The notes: generated by a model from the sequence alone, not told the origin. 40,004 bases of DNA from Nonomuraea sp. SBT364 (GCF_001083785.1 NZ_LAVL01000072.1:1-40004), one strand, 5' to 3'; counted from the first letter of the stretch, positions 15,981 to 24,605 are shown. Numbers and translations: made by a program.

Positions 15981-17435
15981 TCATCTGCCTACGTCGCCGC
16001 CGCCTTCGCCCAAGCCGTGGGTGGTGATGGAGTCTTGCATCGCTCCAACCGACTGCCGCCATTCGAGAGCTTCGGCTGTGTCGCGGTACTCCAGGAGATG
16101 TTGACCAGCGATCTTCTGGAGCAGGTCGCGCACCTCGGCCGGCGTGACATGAAAGAACTCCCGGCGAAGGTTCACCTTGTTCAGCCGCCGATCGCTCAGC
16201 TCCGCATGCAACCGCGCCTCCAGCCCCACCGCGTCCTCGCTGAAGATCAATGCGTGTGTGTCGAATCTGAAGGGAACCGAAGCATCGCCCAGTTCGCGTA
16301 CGCGATCTTCCGGCTCCAGCCGACGAGTCATGCCGATCTTCACGACAGTGTCGCCGAATGCGCCGATGTTGGAGATGACGTACACGTAGCCGGCCCTGGT
16401 ATTAGCCTCGCGGGCCTCGACGTCAGCGACAGCCACGCCGATCTCCTCCAGTTTTGCCTTCAGTTCGTCCACGCTCTCCGCTGACGCAGCGCCGTTCTTG
16501 AGCAGCTTGGTCAATGCCGACTGGTAGTGCGCCTGTTCCTTGCGGAGGCGTACCTTCTCGCGCTCGAACTCGCGGCGCGCGGCCTCCTCCTCACGCTGTT
16601 GCTCACGCTGTGCGCGGACGAGTTCCTTCTCTTCCTCCTGCTTGGCCAGATGGTCGGCCATCAGTTCCAGCTCGTAGATCCGGATGCGGTGGTAGTCGGG
16701 GCTGACGTGGATGTGCATCGTCCGCCCCAGCTTGACGATCGTCTCCACAACCTTCTCCAGCCGATCGATCGCCGACTGCAGCTTGTACGGACGCATGGTG
16801 CGGACGCAGTTGTCCGCCTCGGCGTTGTAGGCGCGCAGCATCAACTTGGAGAAGTCCCGCACCATCTTGCGTCCCTCGGCTGCTGACCCGTTCACCTGCC
16901 AGTTGGTGGCGCCGACAACGGCGCGGCCCTCTTTGCTCAACTCCTTGATGCGGGCCTTCACCTGCGCGAGCCGGTCCTTATAGGCCACGGCGTCGCTCAA
17001 CGGATGCCGATACTCGTAGACCCCTACCTCTTGGAGCAGAACGGTCTCATCAGTCTGTACGACCCGCACCTCCGTTTCGCGCAGCCGCCGGGTGGCCTCG
17101 TCGATGGCGGTCTGCAGTCCTGCGTGCTCGAGGTGCATGGCCTCGGTCATCGTGGCAATGCTCATGGCGTCCATTCCGCCCAGGCGCTCCACCCATTGTC
17201 GTAGCTGGGTGTTCTCCTCTTCGAGTCGCTTCTTGCCGCCGAACAGGCCGCCGCCTTTGCGTTCAGAAATCTGTGGTGTGCCCGGAGGTTCTGCGGGCGT
17301 CTCAACAGGCATCCAGAATTCCCAGCCGGCTGGAGCCGGTGGCCACGACGGATCCGGCTGCCATCCCTGTGGCGGCTTCCACCCGCGAGGTGGAACCGGC
17401 CATCCAGGAGGAGAGTTGAAGTGGTGCTCGGGCAA
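15981..17435 (-). CDS. DUF4041 coiled-coil protein with C-terminal T5orf172 (GIY-YIG-like) domain
   Basis: A 484-residue protein in three parts. The first 55 residues are a Pro/Trp-rich tail with repeated PxGW units (GWPVPPRGWKPPQGW). Residues about 65-330 contain DUF4041 with long charged helices likely to form coiled coil (EELVRAQREQQREEEAARREFEREK). Residues about 345-450 are a T5orf172/MUG113 domain related to GIY-YIG nucleases (GYVYVISNIGAFGDTVVKIGMTRRLEPEDRVRELGDASVPF). Such proteins are frequent on phages and in accessory islands; a DNA-cleaving or defence role is plausible but unproven. I chose the TTG at 17435 because GAGGAGGG stands just upstream. Confidence 0.85.
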   Translation of the reverse strand: MPEHHFNSPPGWPVPPRGWKPPQGWQPDPSWPPAPAGWEFWMPVETPAEPPGTPQISERKGGGLFGGKKRLEEENTQLRQWVERLGGMDAMSIATMTEAMHLEHAGLQTAIDEATRRLRETEVRVVQTDETVLLQEVGVYEYRHPLSDAVAYKDRLAQVKARIKELSKEGRAVVGATNWQVNGSAAEGRKMVRDFSKLMLRAYNAEADNCVRTMRPYKLQSAIDRLEKVVETIVKLGRTMHIHVSPDYHRIRIYELELMADHLAKQEEEKELVRAQREQQREEEAARREFEREKVRLRKEQAHYQSALTKLLKNGAASAESVDELKAKLEEIGVAVADVEAREANTRAGYVYVISNIGAFGDTVVKIGMTRRLEPEDRVRELGDASVPFRFDTHALIFSEDAVGLEARLHAELSDRRLNKVNLRREFFHVTPAEVRDLLQKIAGQHLLEYRDTAEALEWRQSVGAMQDSITTHGLGEGGGDVGR

Positions 17436-17540
17436 GGACCCTCCTCGGGTGTAGGCGACACGTCATACACCGTGAGATAGCTGTGAGCGCCATGTGGGTT
17501 ACACGACGCCACATCCGTAAGGTTCATCAAAGATCGCGTC

Positions 17541-17622
17541 CGAGATCTCAAGGCGCGTACCGTCCGCGTCCGGTGCCTTCGTCGAACGCCCCTGCAGGCG
17601 GGCTGGTGCTGGGGCCGCATGG
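17541..17622 (+). mobile_element. Short relic of a tyrosine integrase gene
   Basis: About 75 bases from CTCAAGGCGCGTACCGTCCG to GGGCTGGTGCTGGGGCCGC match the integrase gene near the tRNA (25441-25516) with scattered differences and a 2-base gap. The encoded part is the stretch LKARTVRVR through GGLVLGP. It lies directly upstream of a VapBC module. Confidence 0.65.
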
Positions 17623-17647
17623 GAGGATAAGCGGTAGGACAAGGAGC

Positions 17648-17908
17648 ATGAGCGAGCCTACTGGAAAGTATTCGATCACCATGCCGCGTGACATCGCCGA
17701 GGCCGCCCGATCCCCAAGCGGTCCTTCCGGCCTGTCCGCTTACGTCGCCGCTGCCGTCGCGCGCCAGATTGAGCGCGACAACCTCAGCGAACTCATCCAG
17801 GTCGCCGAGGCCGAGCATGGCCCCATCGCCGACGAGGAGGTCCAGGCAGTGCGCGACCAGCTCCACCAGGTCCGGCGGGAACAGGCCAATGGTGGGGCGG
17901 CTGCGTGA
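17648..17908 (+). CDS. vapB: Antitoxin of a VapBC-type module
   Basis: An 86-residue acidic protein immediately before, and overlapping by 4 bases, a PIN-domain toxin gene. The N-terminus KYSITMPRDIAEAAR with GLSAYVAAAVARQIERDNL looks like a ribbon-helix-helix DNA-binding domain, which would repress its own promoter. The C-terminal half (LIQVAEAEHGPIADEEVQAVRDQL) would wrap the toxin. The start is the ATG at 17648 with AAGGAG 2 bases upstream. Longer versions of the frame run back into the integrase relic and are not real. Confidence 0.8.
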   Translation: MSEPTGKYSITMPRDIAEAARSPSGPSGLSAYVAAAVARQIERDNLSELIQVAEAEHGPIADEEVQAVRDQLHQVRREQANGGAAA

Positions 17909-18318
17909 CCCGTTCTCCCGCGACTCCCGGCGGCACCCTTGTCCTTGACAGCGAGGGGCTGGCCAAGGCCGTCCTGCGCGACCGTACCGTCACCGCATGG
18001 CTTGCTCTGGCCCGTGCGGACGACCTCCGCGTCATCACCTTGGCCGCCACCCTCGTCGAGGTGGTCCACCCACGCGTCAACCGGCCGGCCCTGGAGTGGA
18101 CGCTGTCCCGCCTTGTCGTCGAGCCGGTCACCGAACCGATCGCCCGCCACGCCGCAACGCTCTTGTCCGACGCCGGCCTGCACGGGCACAAGTACGCCAT
18201 CGATGCCATGCTCAGCGCCACCGCCCTCGCCGCCCCAGGTCCCGTCACAATCCTCACCTCCGCCCCCGAGGACCTCGCCGCCCTGTGTGGTGTACGCGTC
18301 ACCGTCATCAAGGTTTGA
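17905..18318 (+). CDS. vapC: PIN-domain toxin of a VapBC-type module
   Basis: A 137-residue PIN-fold ribonuclease. The acidic metal site is visible: Asp15 in TLVLDSEGLAK, Glu52 in AATLVEVVHP and Asp100 in KYAIDAMLSATAL; the fourth acidic residue is less clear. Family members cut tRNA or rRNA when freed from the antitoxin. The GTG start overlaps the antitoxin stop (GTGA), the standard coupled arrangement. The module sits between an integrase relic and an IS relic in the island, consistent with a mobile or stabilising role. Confidence 0.83.
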   Translation: MTRSPATPGGTLVLDSEGLAKAVLRDRTVTAWLALARADDLRVITLAATLVEVVHPRVNRPALEWTLSRLVVEPVTEPIARHAATLLSDAGLHGHKYAIDAMLSATALAAPGPVTILTSAPEDLAALCGVRVTVIKV

Positions 18319-18353
18319 GGTCATGCTCCTGGCCGGGCTGGAACGAGGAGAAC

Positions 18354-18782
18354 TTGAGCCAGTATTTCCAGATTGGCGATCAAGTCCTCTGGAACCCCTC
18401 AACCGGAGTCGCCGGTCTGTTCATACGATCAGCGGAGGCTCTTGCCCCCGAGACGGGACTACCGACAGGGCTCGGCCCTATGGAGAGCGACGAATGTGAG
18501 GTCGACCCGGCCGCCTTCGCGGCCTTCGTGAGCGCACTTGTCGGGCGCTACGAGCGTTCGAACCATCCAATTCTGCACTCACTCATGGAGGGCTTCATAG
18601 CGACGGCTCTGGTGCTCGTCGAGCGCGGTGGAGCAGAACTTCCCGCGCCTGATGCGAACGACGGCGGCAGGAGGGATGTACGGGTGAGCGAGCATTCCGC
18701 ATGGCCGCCGGGAAGTCAGGCAGTCGATGTTGGCCGATGGGCGGCCCTTTCGGCGCAGCACGCTCGGGCAATGCCACGCTGA
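18354..18782 (+). CDS. DUF6086 family protein
   Basis: A 142-residue protein. It starts SQYFQIGDQVLWNPSTGVAG, continues GLPTGLGPMESDECEVD and YERSNHPILHSLMEGFIATALVLVER, which I recognise as the DUF6086 pattern of actinomycetes; the function is unknown. The best start is the TTG at 18354 with GAGGAG immediately upstream, since it restores the conserved N-terminus; the first ATG at 18481 would remove it. The last 40 or so residues (after AELPAPD) look unlike a conserved domain and may be read-through from a nearby rearrangement, because an IS relic begins just downstream. Confidence 0.72.
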   Translation: MSQYFQIGDQVLWNPSTGVAGLFIRSAEALAPETGLPTGLGPMESDECEVDPAAFAAFVSALVGRYERSNHPILHSLMEGFIATALVLVERGGAELPAPDANDGGRRDVRVSEHSAWPPGSQAVDVGRWAALSAQHARAMPR

Positions 18783-18829
18783 GGCTGGCACAGGCAGGGT
18801 ACGCACCGGGAATGGCGGAGTCGAAGAGC

Positions 18830-18975
18830 ACCTGTTCGACGACCCAGCGTTTCGGCTGGGGGATAAACCCTTACCGGCAGGGGTTTCACTCGACGACTTC
18901 CACGTCGATCCCGGGCGCGGCGCCATGGGCGACGGCCGCGTTCTTCAACCCCCTGACCGCCCATCACCAAGCAGC
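18830..18975 (-). mobile_element. Relic of an IS transposase C-terminal part
   Basis: On the minus strand, reading across one indel and a stop, the sequence gives LKNAAVAHGAAPGIDVEVVE, then NPAGKGF and IPQPKRWVVEQ. This is the typical segment before the last catalytic Glu of IS5-like DDE transposases (KRWVVE). Both ends are missing and no terminal repeats were found. Confidence 0.6.
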
Positions 18976-19094
18976 TATTTCCAGCAATAGCCACCTCTGT
19001 TCTTCGCGTATGTATCAAAGTTGCAAGTGGGACCAGCGGTCGTGTCTTGAAAGGCCGCTCCGGCGAGCCGATCCATACCGCGAAAGGGAGGGAC

Positions 19095-19442
19095 GTGGAC
19101 GTACGGATTCGTATCACCGGCGGAGACGCAGCAGCGGAACTGGCCGCGTTGTGGGAGTGGCTGCAGGATGAGGAAATCCTGCGCGGTGAGGTCAGCCCGG
19201 TGGAGAAGGAGATCGGGCAGGAAGAGCTCGGGGGCGCGGTAGAGCTGATCACCGTGGTGCTGGGCTCCGGCGGGGCCGGTCTTGTCCTGTCCCGAGCGTT
19301 GAACACCTGGCTGCGTACCCGGCGCGGCGACGTCAAGGTCACCGTCTCCGACGGAGAGCGGACCGTGGAGCTGGAAGCCAGCAACATCAAGGACGTCTTA
19401 CCGTTGCTGCGGGAGGTGCTCGGTGACGGCGAGACTCCCTGA
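19095..19442 (+). CDS. Effector-associated constant component (EACC1)-like protein
   Basis: A 115-residue protein with the pattern of EACC1: DVRIRITGGDAAAELAALWEWL, GGAVELITVVLGSGGAGLVL, LNTWLRTRRGDVKVTVSDGERTVEL, and a closing DVLPLLREVL. In published surveys of biological conflict systems such small proteins are always paired with an effector, and here the next gene is a caspase-like protease that overlaps by 20 bases. It is likely the sensor or adaptor that gates the protease. The start is GTG with GGGAGGG 3 bases upstream; longer frames start in non-coding sequence. Confidence 0.75.
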   Translation: MDVRIRITGGDAAAELAALWEWLQDEEILRGEVSPVEKEIGQEELGGAVELITVVLGSGGAGLVLSRALNTWLRTRRGDVKVTVSDGERTVELEASNIKDVLPLLREVLGDGETP

Positions 19443-21471
19443 TCCCTTCGACCGCTCGGATTCCCGGGCGGTCCTGATCGGGGTGAGCCGCTACGACGAC
19501 CCTGGATTCCCCCCGGTGCCCGCCGCGTTGAACAGCCTGGAGGCGATGCGCCGGGTGCTGAGCACCCCGGGATTGTGCGGCTGGCCGGCCGAGCGGGTCA
19601 CGGTGCTGGGCGATCCGCGTAACGCCGGCCAGGTCGCCCGGACGCTGCGGGAGTTGGCCCGCGAGGCGCGTGAGGTGCTGCTGCTGTACTACGTCGGGCA
19701 CGGCAAGCTCACCGTCCGCGGCCAGTTGTGCCTGGCGGTGGCCGACTCCGTCGCCGACGCCCCCGATTACACCGGCATCGCCTATTCCTGGCTGGCTCAG
19801 GCCTTGCGCGAGAGCCCCGCCCGGACGAAGATCACCATTTTGGACTGCTGCTTCTCCGGTCAGGCCATCGAAGCCCTCGCCGCCGAATCCGGCGACGGCC
19901 TGGCCGATCTCACCCACGTCGCCGGCGCGTACACGCTGACCGCGACCACCCGGAACCAGCCCGCCCACGTCCCGCCTTTGGCCGATCAGCAGGGGAAGCT
20001 CACCTCGTTCACGAGTCATCTGCTGGGCCTGCTGCGCGAGGGGATCCCGGACGGTCCGGCGTACCTCACCTTCGCCGACCTGTTCCCCCAGTTGCGCAGC
20101 CGCCTCGCCGCGGCCGGCCTGCCCCTGCCTCACCAGCGCGGCACCGACACCGCAGACCGCTACCCGTTCGCCCGCAACCTCGCTGTCCCCGCCTCCGGCC
20201 CTCCCGCCGCCTCCCCCCGCACCTCGCCTGCGCAAGACCTCCACACCTCACGTGGTCAGCCTCCACCACCGCGGCTGCTCCTCAACCGGCGGGCAGTAGT
20301 GGCCGCGGCAACCACCGCGGCCGCCGCCGGGGTCGCGGGCCTGCTCATTCCGCCTTGGCTCGAACAGCGGCGTCGCGGCACCAGCCCCTCCGGCGCCCCG
20401 TCCGGCGCACCGTCCGGCAAGGTCTCGACCGTCCCAAGCGCGACGGCCACCGCAGCGGCCCGCGCCACGCCGGCGAGCTCTCCCCGGGCGACGAGCTTCA
20501 TCTCCGCTCTCAATGTCTCCGCGGTGGCGATCGGGCAGCTCGGTGACATGACCATCGGCGTGACAGGCAGCACCGACAACACGGTACGCATGTGGAATCT
20601 GAAGACGCTCGAACAGCATGGTGAAACCATGAAGGGAACCCACCAGCCGTTTCTGTCGGGTCCATCCAATTTCATCATGGCAGTGGCGACGGGGCAGCTC
20701 GACGGCAAGGCCATCTGCGTATCCGCCGGTCTATGGGACATCGTGGTGTGGGACCTGGAAACCTGCCGGCGGCGTGGCAAGACCATCGGAATCAAGCCTG
20801 ACAACGGCCATAATTTCGGCGTGGAGGTCGCGCAGCTCGGCGAGCGTACGGTGGCCGTGTGTGAGAGCTACGGTCCCTCGATCGACGTCTGGGACTTGGG
20901 GACTCGCGAACGATATGGTGCACGTCTCACCGGCCTGACCTCAGATGTGGCGGCGGTGGCGGTGGGACAACTCGACGGCCAGGCCGTCGTCGCCGCCAGC
21001 GACTCCCACGGCGGACTGGCGGTATGGGATCTGGAATCCGGACGGCAGCGCGGTAATCTCCTCAAAGGCCACACCGATCTGATCGGCTCCATCGCGATCG
21101 GTCAGCTCGACGGTGAGGCGATCGCCGTCACCGGCAGTTCCGACGGTACGGTGCGCGTCTGGGACCTGGAAACCGGCAGGCAGCGCGGAGACCCGTTGAA
21201 AAGCCATCTCCCGCCCGTCATTTGGGTCGGGATCGGGCAGTTCGAGGGCCGGCCCATCGCCGTCTTCATCGACGATGACAACGCCATGCGAGTGTGGGAT
21301 CTGCGGTCCGGCCGGCAGCGTGGCAAGACCTTGCACAACCGTGATTCGCACTTCACGGGCGCAGCGGCACTTGGTCGGCTCGAAGACAGGACCGTCGTCC
21401 TTGTTTCCTCGGGCTCCGGGGGCGAGGCTGACTCAAGGACAACTCGGCTGTGGGACCTGGGCCCCACCTGA
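19423..21471 (+). CDS. Caspase-like peptidase with transmembrane segment and WD40-type propeller
   Basis: A 682-residue effector. Residues about 13-250 form a caspase/C14 domain: SRAVLIGVSRYDD, catalytic His93 in YYVGHGKL and Cys143 in ILDCCFSG. A linker rich in Pro/Ala is followed by a hydrophobic stretch at about 287-307 (RRAVVAAATTAAAAGVAGLL) that may cross the membrane. After a Ser/Ala/Thr-rich linker there are seven repeats of the type GQLDGxAIxVTGS..VRVWDLETGRQRG, enough for a seven-bladed propeller. The GTG start overlaps the EACC1 gene. Best guess: the propeller senses a signal and the caspase domain cleaves cell proteins, perhaps causing abortive death on infection; that role is inference from the family. 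Confidence 0.87.
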   Translation: MTARLPDPFDRSDSRAVLIGVSRYDDPGFPPVPAALNSLEAMRRVLSTPGLCGWPAERVTVLGDPRNAGQVARTLRELAREAREVLLLYYVGHGKLTVRGQLCLAVADSVADAPDYTGIAYSWLAQALRESPARTKITILDCCFSGQAIEALAAESGDGLADLTHVAGAYTLTATTRNQPAHVPPLADQQGKLTSFTSHLLGLLREGIPDGPAYLTFADLFPQLRSRLAAAGLPLPHQRGTDTADRYPFARNLAVPASGPPAASPRTSPAQDLHTSRGQPPPPRLLLNRRAVVAAATTAAAAGVAGLLIPPWLEQRRRGTSPSGAPSGAPSGKVSTVPSATATAAARATPASSPRATSFISALNVSAVAIGQLGDMTIGVTGSTDNTVRMWNLKTLEQHGETMKGTHQPFLSGPSNFIMAVATGQLDGKAICVSAGLWDIVVWDLETCRRRGKTIGIKPDNGHNFGVEVAQLGERTVAVCESYGPSIDVWDLGTRERYGARLTGLTSDVAAVAVGQLDGQAVVAASDSHGGLAVWDLESGRQRGNLLKGHTDLIGSIAIGQLDGEAIAVTGSSDGTVRVWDLETGRQRGDPLKSHLPPVIWVGIGQFEGRPIAVFIDDDNAMRVWDLRSGRQRGKTLHNRDSHFTGAAALGRLEDRTVVLVSSGSGGEADSRTTRLWDLGPT

Positions 21472-21566
21472 GAAGTCGGGGTCTTCGGCCAGGAAAGTGC
21501 CGAGCACGCCGCGTTGATGGCCGCCCCGGTACGTCCGAGTGTGGTCAGCGACGGAGGGGTCGAGCG

Positions 21567-22544
21567 ATGAGATCGTTCACGGGAAAGATGGCCGTCGTCA
21601 CCGGAGGCGGCGCCGGGATGGGGCGCGAACTGGTCGTCCGGTTGGCCGCCGAAGGCTGTTCGGTCGCCGCGTGCGACGTCGACGAGGCCGGACTGGCCGT
21701 CACCGCCGAGCGAGCCGTCAGAGCCGCACCCGGCGGCGGCGAGGTGCGGGTCACCGCCCACCCCTGCGACGTGTCGGACGAGGCCCAGGTCACGAGGTTC
21801 CGCGACGAGGTGGTCGAGCGGCACCGGACCGGCCACGTCAACCTGCTGTTCAACAATGCCGGCATCGGCGGCGGCGGCAGCTTCGTCACCAGCCCGCGTG
21901 CCGAGTGGGAGCGTACGTTCGGCGTCTGCTGGGGCGGGGTGTACCACTGCACGCGTGCGTTCATGCCGCTCCTGATCGCCAGTGATGAGGGGTGCCTGGT
22001 CAACACCAGCAGCGTCAACGGGTTCTGGGCGGCCGGCCCCGGTGTGCCGATGAGCGCGTACAGTGCCGCCAAGTTCGCCGTGAAGGGCTTCTCCGAGGCG
22101 ATGCTGACGGACCTGCGGATCAACGCGCCGCACGTACGGGTCGCGCTGGTGATGCCGGGGCACGTCGGCACGGAGATCGTGATCAACTCCCGCCGGATCC
22201 ATGGCTACTCCGAGCCTGACGACATGACCGCCGAGGAACTCGCGGACGCCCGCACGCTCGCCGCCGCCGTCGCGGGCGTTCCCGCCGACCGGTTGAGCGA
22301 TGAGGAGGTCCGGGCTGCGGCCAAGAGCATGGGGGAGTGGTTTCGCGACACCGCGCCGCTGTCGGCCGCCGACGCCGCGACCGTCATCCTTGAGGGCGTA
22401 CGCGCCGGCACGTGGCGCATCCTGGTCGGTGATGACGCCCACGCGCTCGACGCGGCCATGCGCGCCGACCCGCTGGACCTGTACCGGCCCGACAGCCCGA
22501 CCCTCGCGGCCGTGTTCCCCGACATGCGCCCTCGCGAGGAGTGA
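21567..22544 (+). CDS. Short-chain dehydrogenase/reductase
   Basis: A 325-residue NAD(P)-dependent oxidoreductase. The cofactor motif is VVTGGGAGMGRELV near the N-terminus, followed by NNAGIGGGG, LVNTSSVNG and the catalytic YSAAK with an upstream Ser. It is longer than classical SDRs by a C-terminal helical part (about 230-325) of the type found in actinomycete SDRs of unknown substrate. ATG 21567 follows ACGGAGGGG. There is no sign of an operon with the caspase gene 95 bases upstream. The first integrase relic begins 20 or so bases after its stop. Confidence 0.88.
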   Translation: MRSFTGKMAVVTGGGAGMGRELVVRLAAEGCSVAACDVDEAGLAVTAERAVRAAPGGGEVRVTAHPCDVSDEAQVTRFRDEVVERHRTGHVNLLFNNAGIGGGGSFVTSPRAEWERTFGVCWGGVYHCTRAFMPLLIASDEGCLVNTSSVNGFWAAGPGVPMSAYSAAKFAVKGFSEAMLTDLRINAPHVRVALVMPGHVGTEIVINSRRIHGYSEPDDMTAEELADARTLAAAVAGVPADRLSDEEVRAAAKSMGEWFRDTAPLSAADAATVILEGVRAGTWRILVGDDAHALDAAMRADPLDLYRPDSPTLAAVFPDMRPREE

Positions 22545-22566
22545 CTCGAGGGCCGGATCCCTCTGG

Positions 22567-22944
22567 CGCGTGGTCGACGACACCGGGCAGGCGGACGGCA
22601 CCCATGATCGGCGATATCGCGCCTTCGTCCTCCTCGCGACGTTCGCGAGCCTGCGATGGGGTGACATCGATCTCAACGCGGGGACGGTCCGCGCCAGAAT
22701 GGCGTACGTCGAGCGCTCAACTAGGGAGATCGTTCTCGGCCTGCCCAAGTCCAAGGCCGGCCGGCGCCCCGTGGGCCCCAGCCCCGTGCGCAGGAGCGGC
22801 TTCAACCGGCGCGCGGGATGGAAGCCGTCCAATCAGCCGGGCTCAAGGACCTGGTCAGGCACGATCGGGCACGCGATGACGACGAAGATCCCGCCTGGCC
22901 TGCTGGTCACCACCGGCTGGCCGAGAGCCCCAATTGCGCGTTGA
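22567..22944 (+). pseudogene. Tyrosine integrase relic A, internally deleted
   Basis: The translated sequence DRRYRAFVLLATFASLRWG matches the intact catalytic domain at 25343-25410. It then lacks eight residues, continues DLNAGTVRARMAYVERSTREI and LGLPKSKAGRRPVG, loses about 29 residues in frame, resumes at RRSGFN, and ends in a frameshifted tail (DDDEDP, then AWPAG). The His, second Arg and Tyr of the active site are gone. No other gene is visible between 22545 and 22955. Confidence 0.75.
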
Positions 22945-22955
22945 CGGCCCGACGA

Positions 22956-23432
22956 TCAGGCTCTCGACCTCAGTCGTTGCCACCACGAAGGCTTGATGAC
23001 ACGGGCGGTTGTCCCGCGTGGCGCCTCCCCTGTCATGGCGTACTTGAAGAACGCCTCAAGGTCATGCTCGCCTCCGTCATGGATCCGCTTGGCGACCTTG
23101 TTGTGCGGATAGCCGCGAAGTTCCTCTGGGCTGTCCACGGCAGCGGCGTTCTGGTCCGTGCAGTACACCCATGTCCAGTCGCTGTTTCGGACGATCAGCT
23201 CGCCCAGATATGCCCCTGCCCCCCTGATCACGCTGTGGATGACCTCAGGAGGCGGCTTCGAGGCGGCGAACTCGGTGCAGTAGTTGTCGAGGTGGTGAAT
23301 GAACGCCGGGTCCCAGTCGAAGAAGTATCCGTCTTCGCGTGTGTGCTCAACGAAGAGCTCGGCCAGGTTCCGCATGTACTCGGCAGTCTCAGCGTCGCTC
23401 GGTGGCGGTTGCTGCTGCGCCTTCCTGCGCAC
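22956..23432 (-). CDS. Hypothetical protein
   Basis: A 158-residue soluble protein starting at GTG 23432 with AGGAG 8 bases upstream. It has a basic N-terminus, then AEYMRNLAELFVEHTREDG, and a central motif VIRGAGAYLGELIVRNSDWTWVY, followed by YPHNKVAKRIHDGGEHDLEAFFKYAMTG. The GAYLGE(L/V)-type motif occurs in several small actinomycete proteins of unknown function; I do not assign a family. It is antiparallel to, and inserted between, two integrase relics, so it is cargo or a passenger of the island. Confidence 0.65.
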   Translation of the reverse strand: MRRKAQQQPPPSDAETAEYMRNLAELFVEHTREDGYFFDWDPAFIHHLDNYCTEFAASKPPPEVIHSVIRGAGAYLGELIVRNSDWTWVYCTDQNAAAVDSPEELRGYPHNKVAKRIHDGGEHDLEAFFKYAMTGEAPRGTTARVIKPSWWQRLRSRA

Positions 23433-23499
23433 CGTCGACTCCTAGATGCCGGTTCGGATCGCCAGCGCAGCTTCTCATGACACGGCCTGAGGACGGAAG

Positions 23500-23867
23500 C
23501 CTGGCCCGCGCTCTACGTGAAGCCCGAAGCCGAGTCTCTGGTCTTCACCGGAATTCAAGGGTGGGCTCACGCGCCGGGCGATCGGCGTCCCGGGCTGCAC
23601 TTCCATGATCTCCCTCACACGCGCAACACGATCGCGGCCGACACCGCCGCGGGCCTCAAGGACATCATGGCACGCATGGGACACGACAACGTCCGCGCCG
23701 CGATGATCTACAAGCACGCCGTCCGAGAAGCCGACAAGCTGATCACCAAAGCGATCGACAAGCACCTCATCGGGTACGCAAACGCGCACGCAACACCGAC
23801 GAGGACGACCGCATGGCCTGATGGTTCCAACCGCGTAATGGCACGCCGCGGCGTGCACCAAACCTGA
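23500..23867 (+). pseudogene. Tyrosine integrase relic B (C-terminal part)
   Basis: C-terminal half of an integrase: EAESLVFTGIQG, GLHFHDLPHTRN, AADTAAGLKDIMARMGHDNV, then AAMIYKHAVREADKLITKAI. The nucleophile Tyr is present, but the conserved Arg of HxLR is Pro and the N-terminal two thirds are missing. Its DNA from 23580 on is almost identical to relic C (24920 on). The 23433-23973 gap has no other gene. Confidence 0.78.
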
Positions 23868-23973
23868 CCTGATGCACCGGGGAGCCCATAACGGCCGGTA
23901 CCGCTTTGCTCGCACGACGTCTCAGGTATCCGCAGGGCCAGGAACCCTGGCAGGACTGGGTAGTGGAGACGTC

Positions 23974-24366
23974 TCAGGCTGGCACGTCAACGGTCAGTCC
24001 GGCTGCCTGTGCAGCATCGGCCAGTCGTTTGTCGTACGTGACGAATGACGTGAGCATGGAGCGGATGCGGAGAGCAGTTGCCAGGTGGATTGCGTCCAGG
24101 CTCCGTACGGTAACCGGTCTCACAGTCTGGGCCAGGATGCGAATGCCGGCATCCAATTCCACAAACTCGATCAAATCGAGGACCAGATGAAGTCGGGCGA
24201 CGGCTTCTGGGGCGTAGCGCGCCAGGGCTCGTGATGACTCGATCTCCAGCAGAACCGAGCTCGTCCATCCGGTCTCCGCTCGTTCATCGAGCCAGTTGCG
24301 CAATGCCTGCGACTCGGCCTCGGCGTGGACGAGTTTCACGACTGCAGCCGAGTCGAGATAGATCAT
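23974..24366 (-). CDS. vapC: PIN-domain toxin of a second VapBC module
   Basis: A 130-residue PIN-domain ribonuclease with all four acidic positions visible: Asp5 (MIYLDSAAVVK), Glu41 (SSVLLEIESSRAL), Asp91 (RSLDAIHLATAL) and Asp112 (VTYDKRL). This is a complete, canonical VapC. Its ATG overlaps the antitoxin stop as ATGA, so translation is coupled. It is unrelated in detail to the toxin at 17905, so the two modules were acquired separately. It lies between two nearly identical integrase relics. Confidence 0.92.
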   Translation of the reverse strand: MIYLDSAAVVKLVHAEAESQALRNWLDERAETGWTSSVLLEIESSRALARYAPEAVARLHLVLDLIEFVELDAGIRILAQTVRPVTVRSLDAIHLATALRIRSMLTSFVTYDKRLADAAQAAGLTVDVPA

Positions 24367-24599
24367 CAGCGTTCGTCCTCGCGGTTCTGAGCGATCTCCG
24401 CGGCGATGTCGATGCCGTCCGGTTCGCCGAGCGGCATACGCAGGACAGCGCGACGCATAGCGGCAGCGCGTTCCTTACGGAGGGCGGCTTCCAGTACGGC
24501 CTGGCGGATAGCTGCCGAGCGTGAGCTGCCGTCATGGGTAAGAACATCCAGTGCGCGCTCGGTCTCCGAGTCGCTGCGGATGGTAATGGTGTCAGCCAT
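24366..24599 (-). CDS. vapB: Ribbon-helix-helix antitoxin of the second VapBC module
   Basis: A 77-residue antitoxin. Residues about 1-45 (DTITIRSDSETERALDVL, SRSAAIRQAVLEAALRKE) form a ribbon-helix-helix DNA-binding domain; the acidic C-terminus (PDGIDIAAEIAQNREDER) would bind and neutralise the toxin. A promoter and a palindrome lie just upstream, with the -10 six bases before the ATG, so the mRNA is expected to be leaderless and autoregulated. Confidence 0.9.
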   Translation of the reverse strand: MADTITIRSDSETERALDVLTHDGSSRSAAIRQAVLEAALRKERAAAMRRAVLRMPLGEPDGIDIAAEIAQNREDER

Positions 24600-24605
24600 A
24601 CAGTG

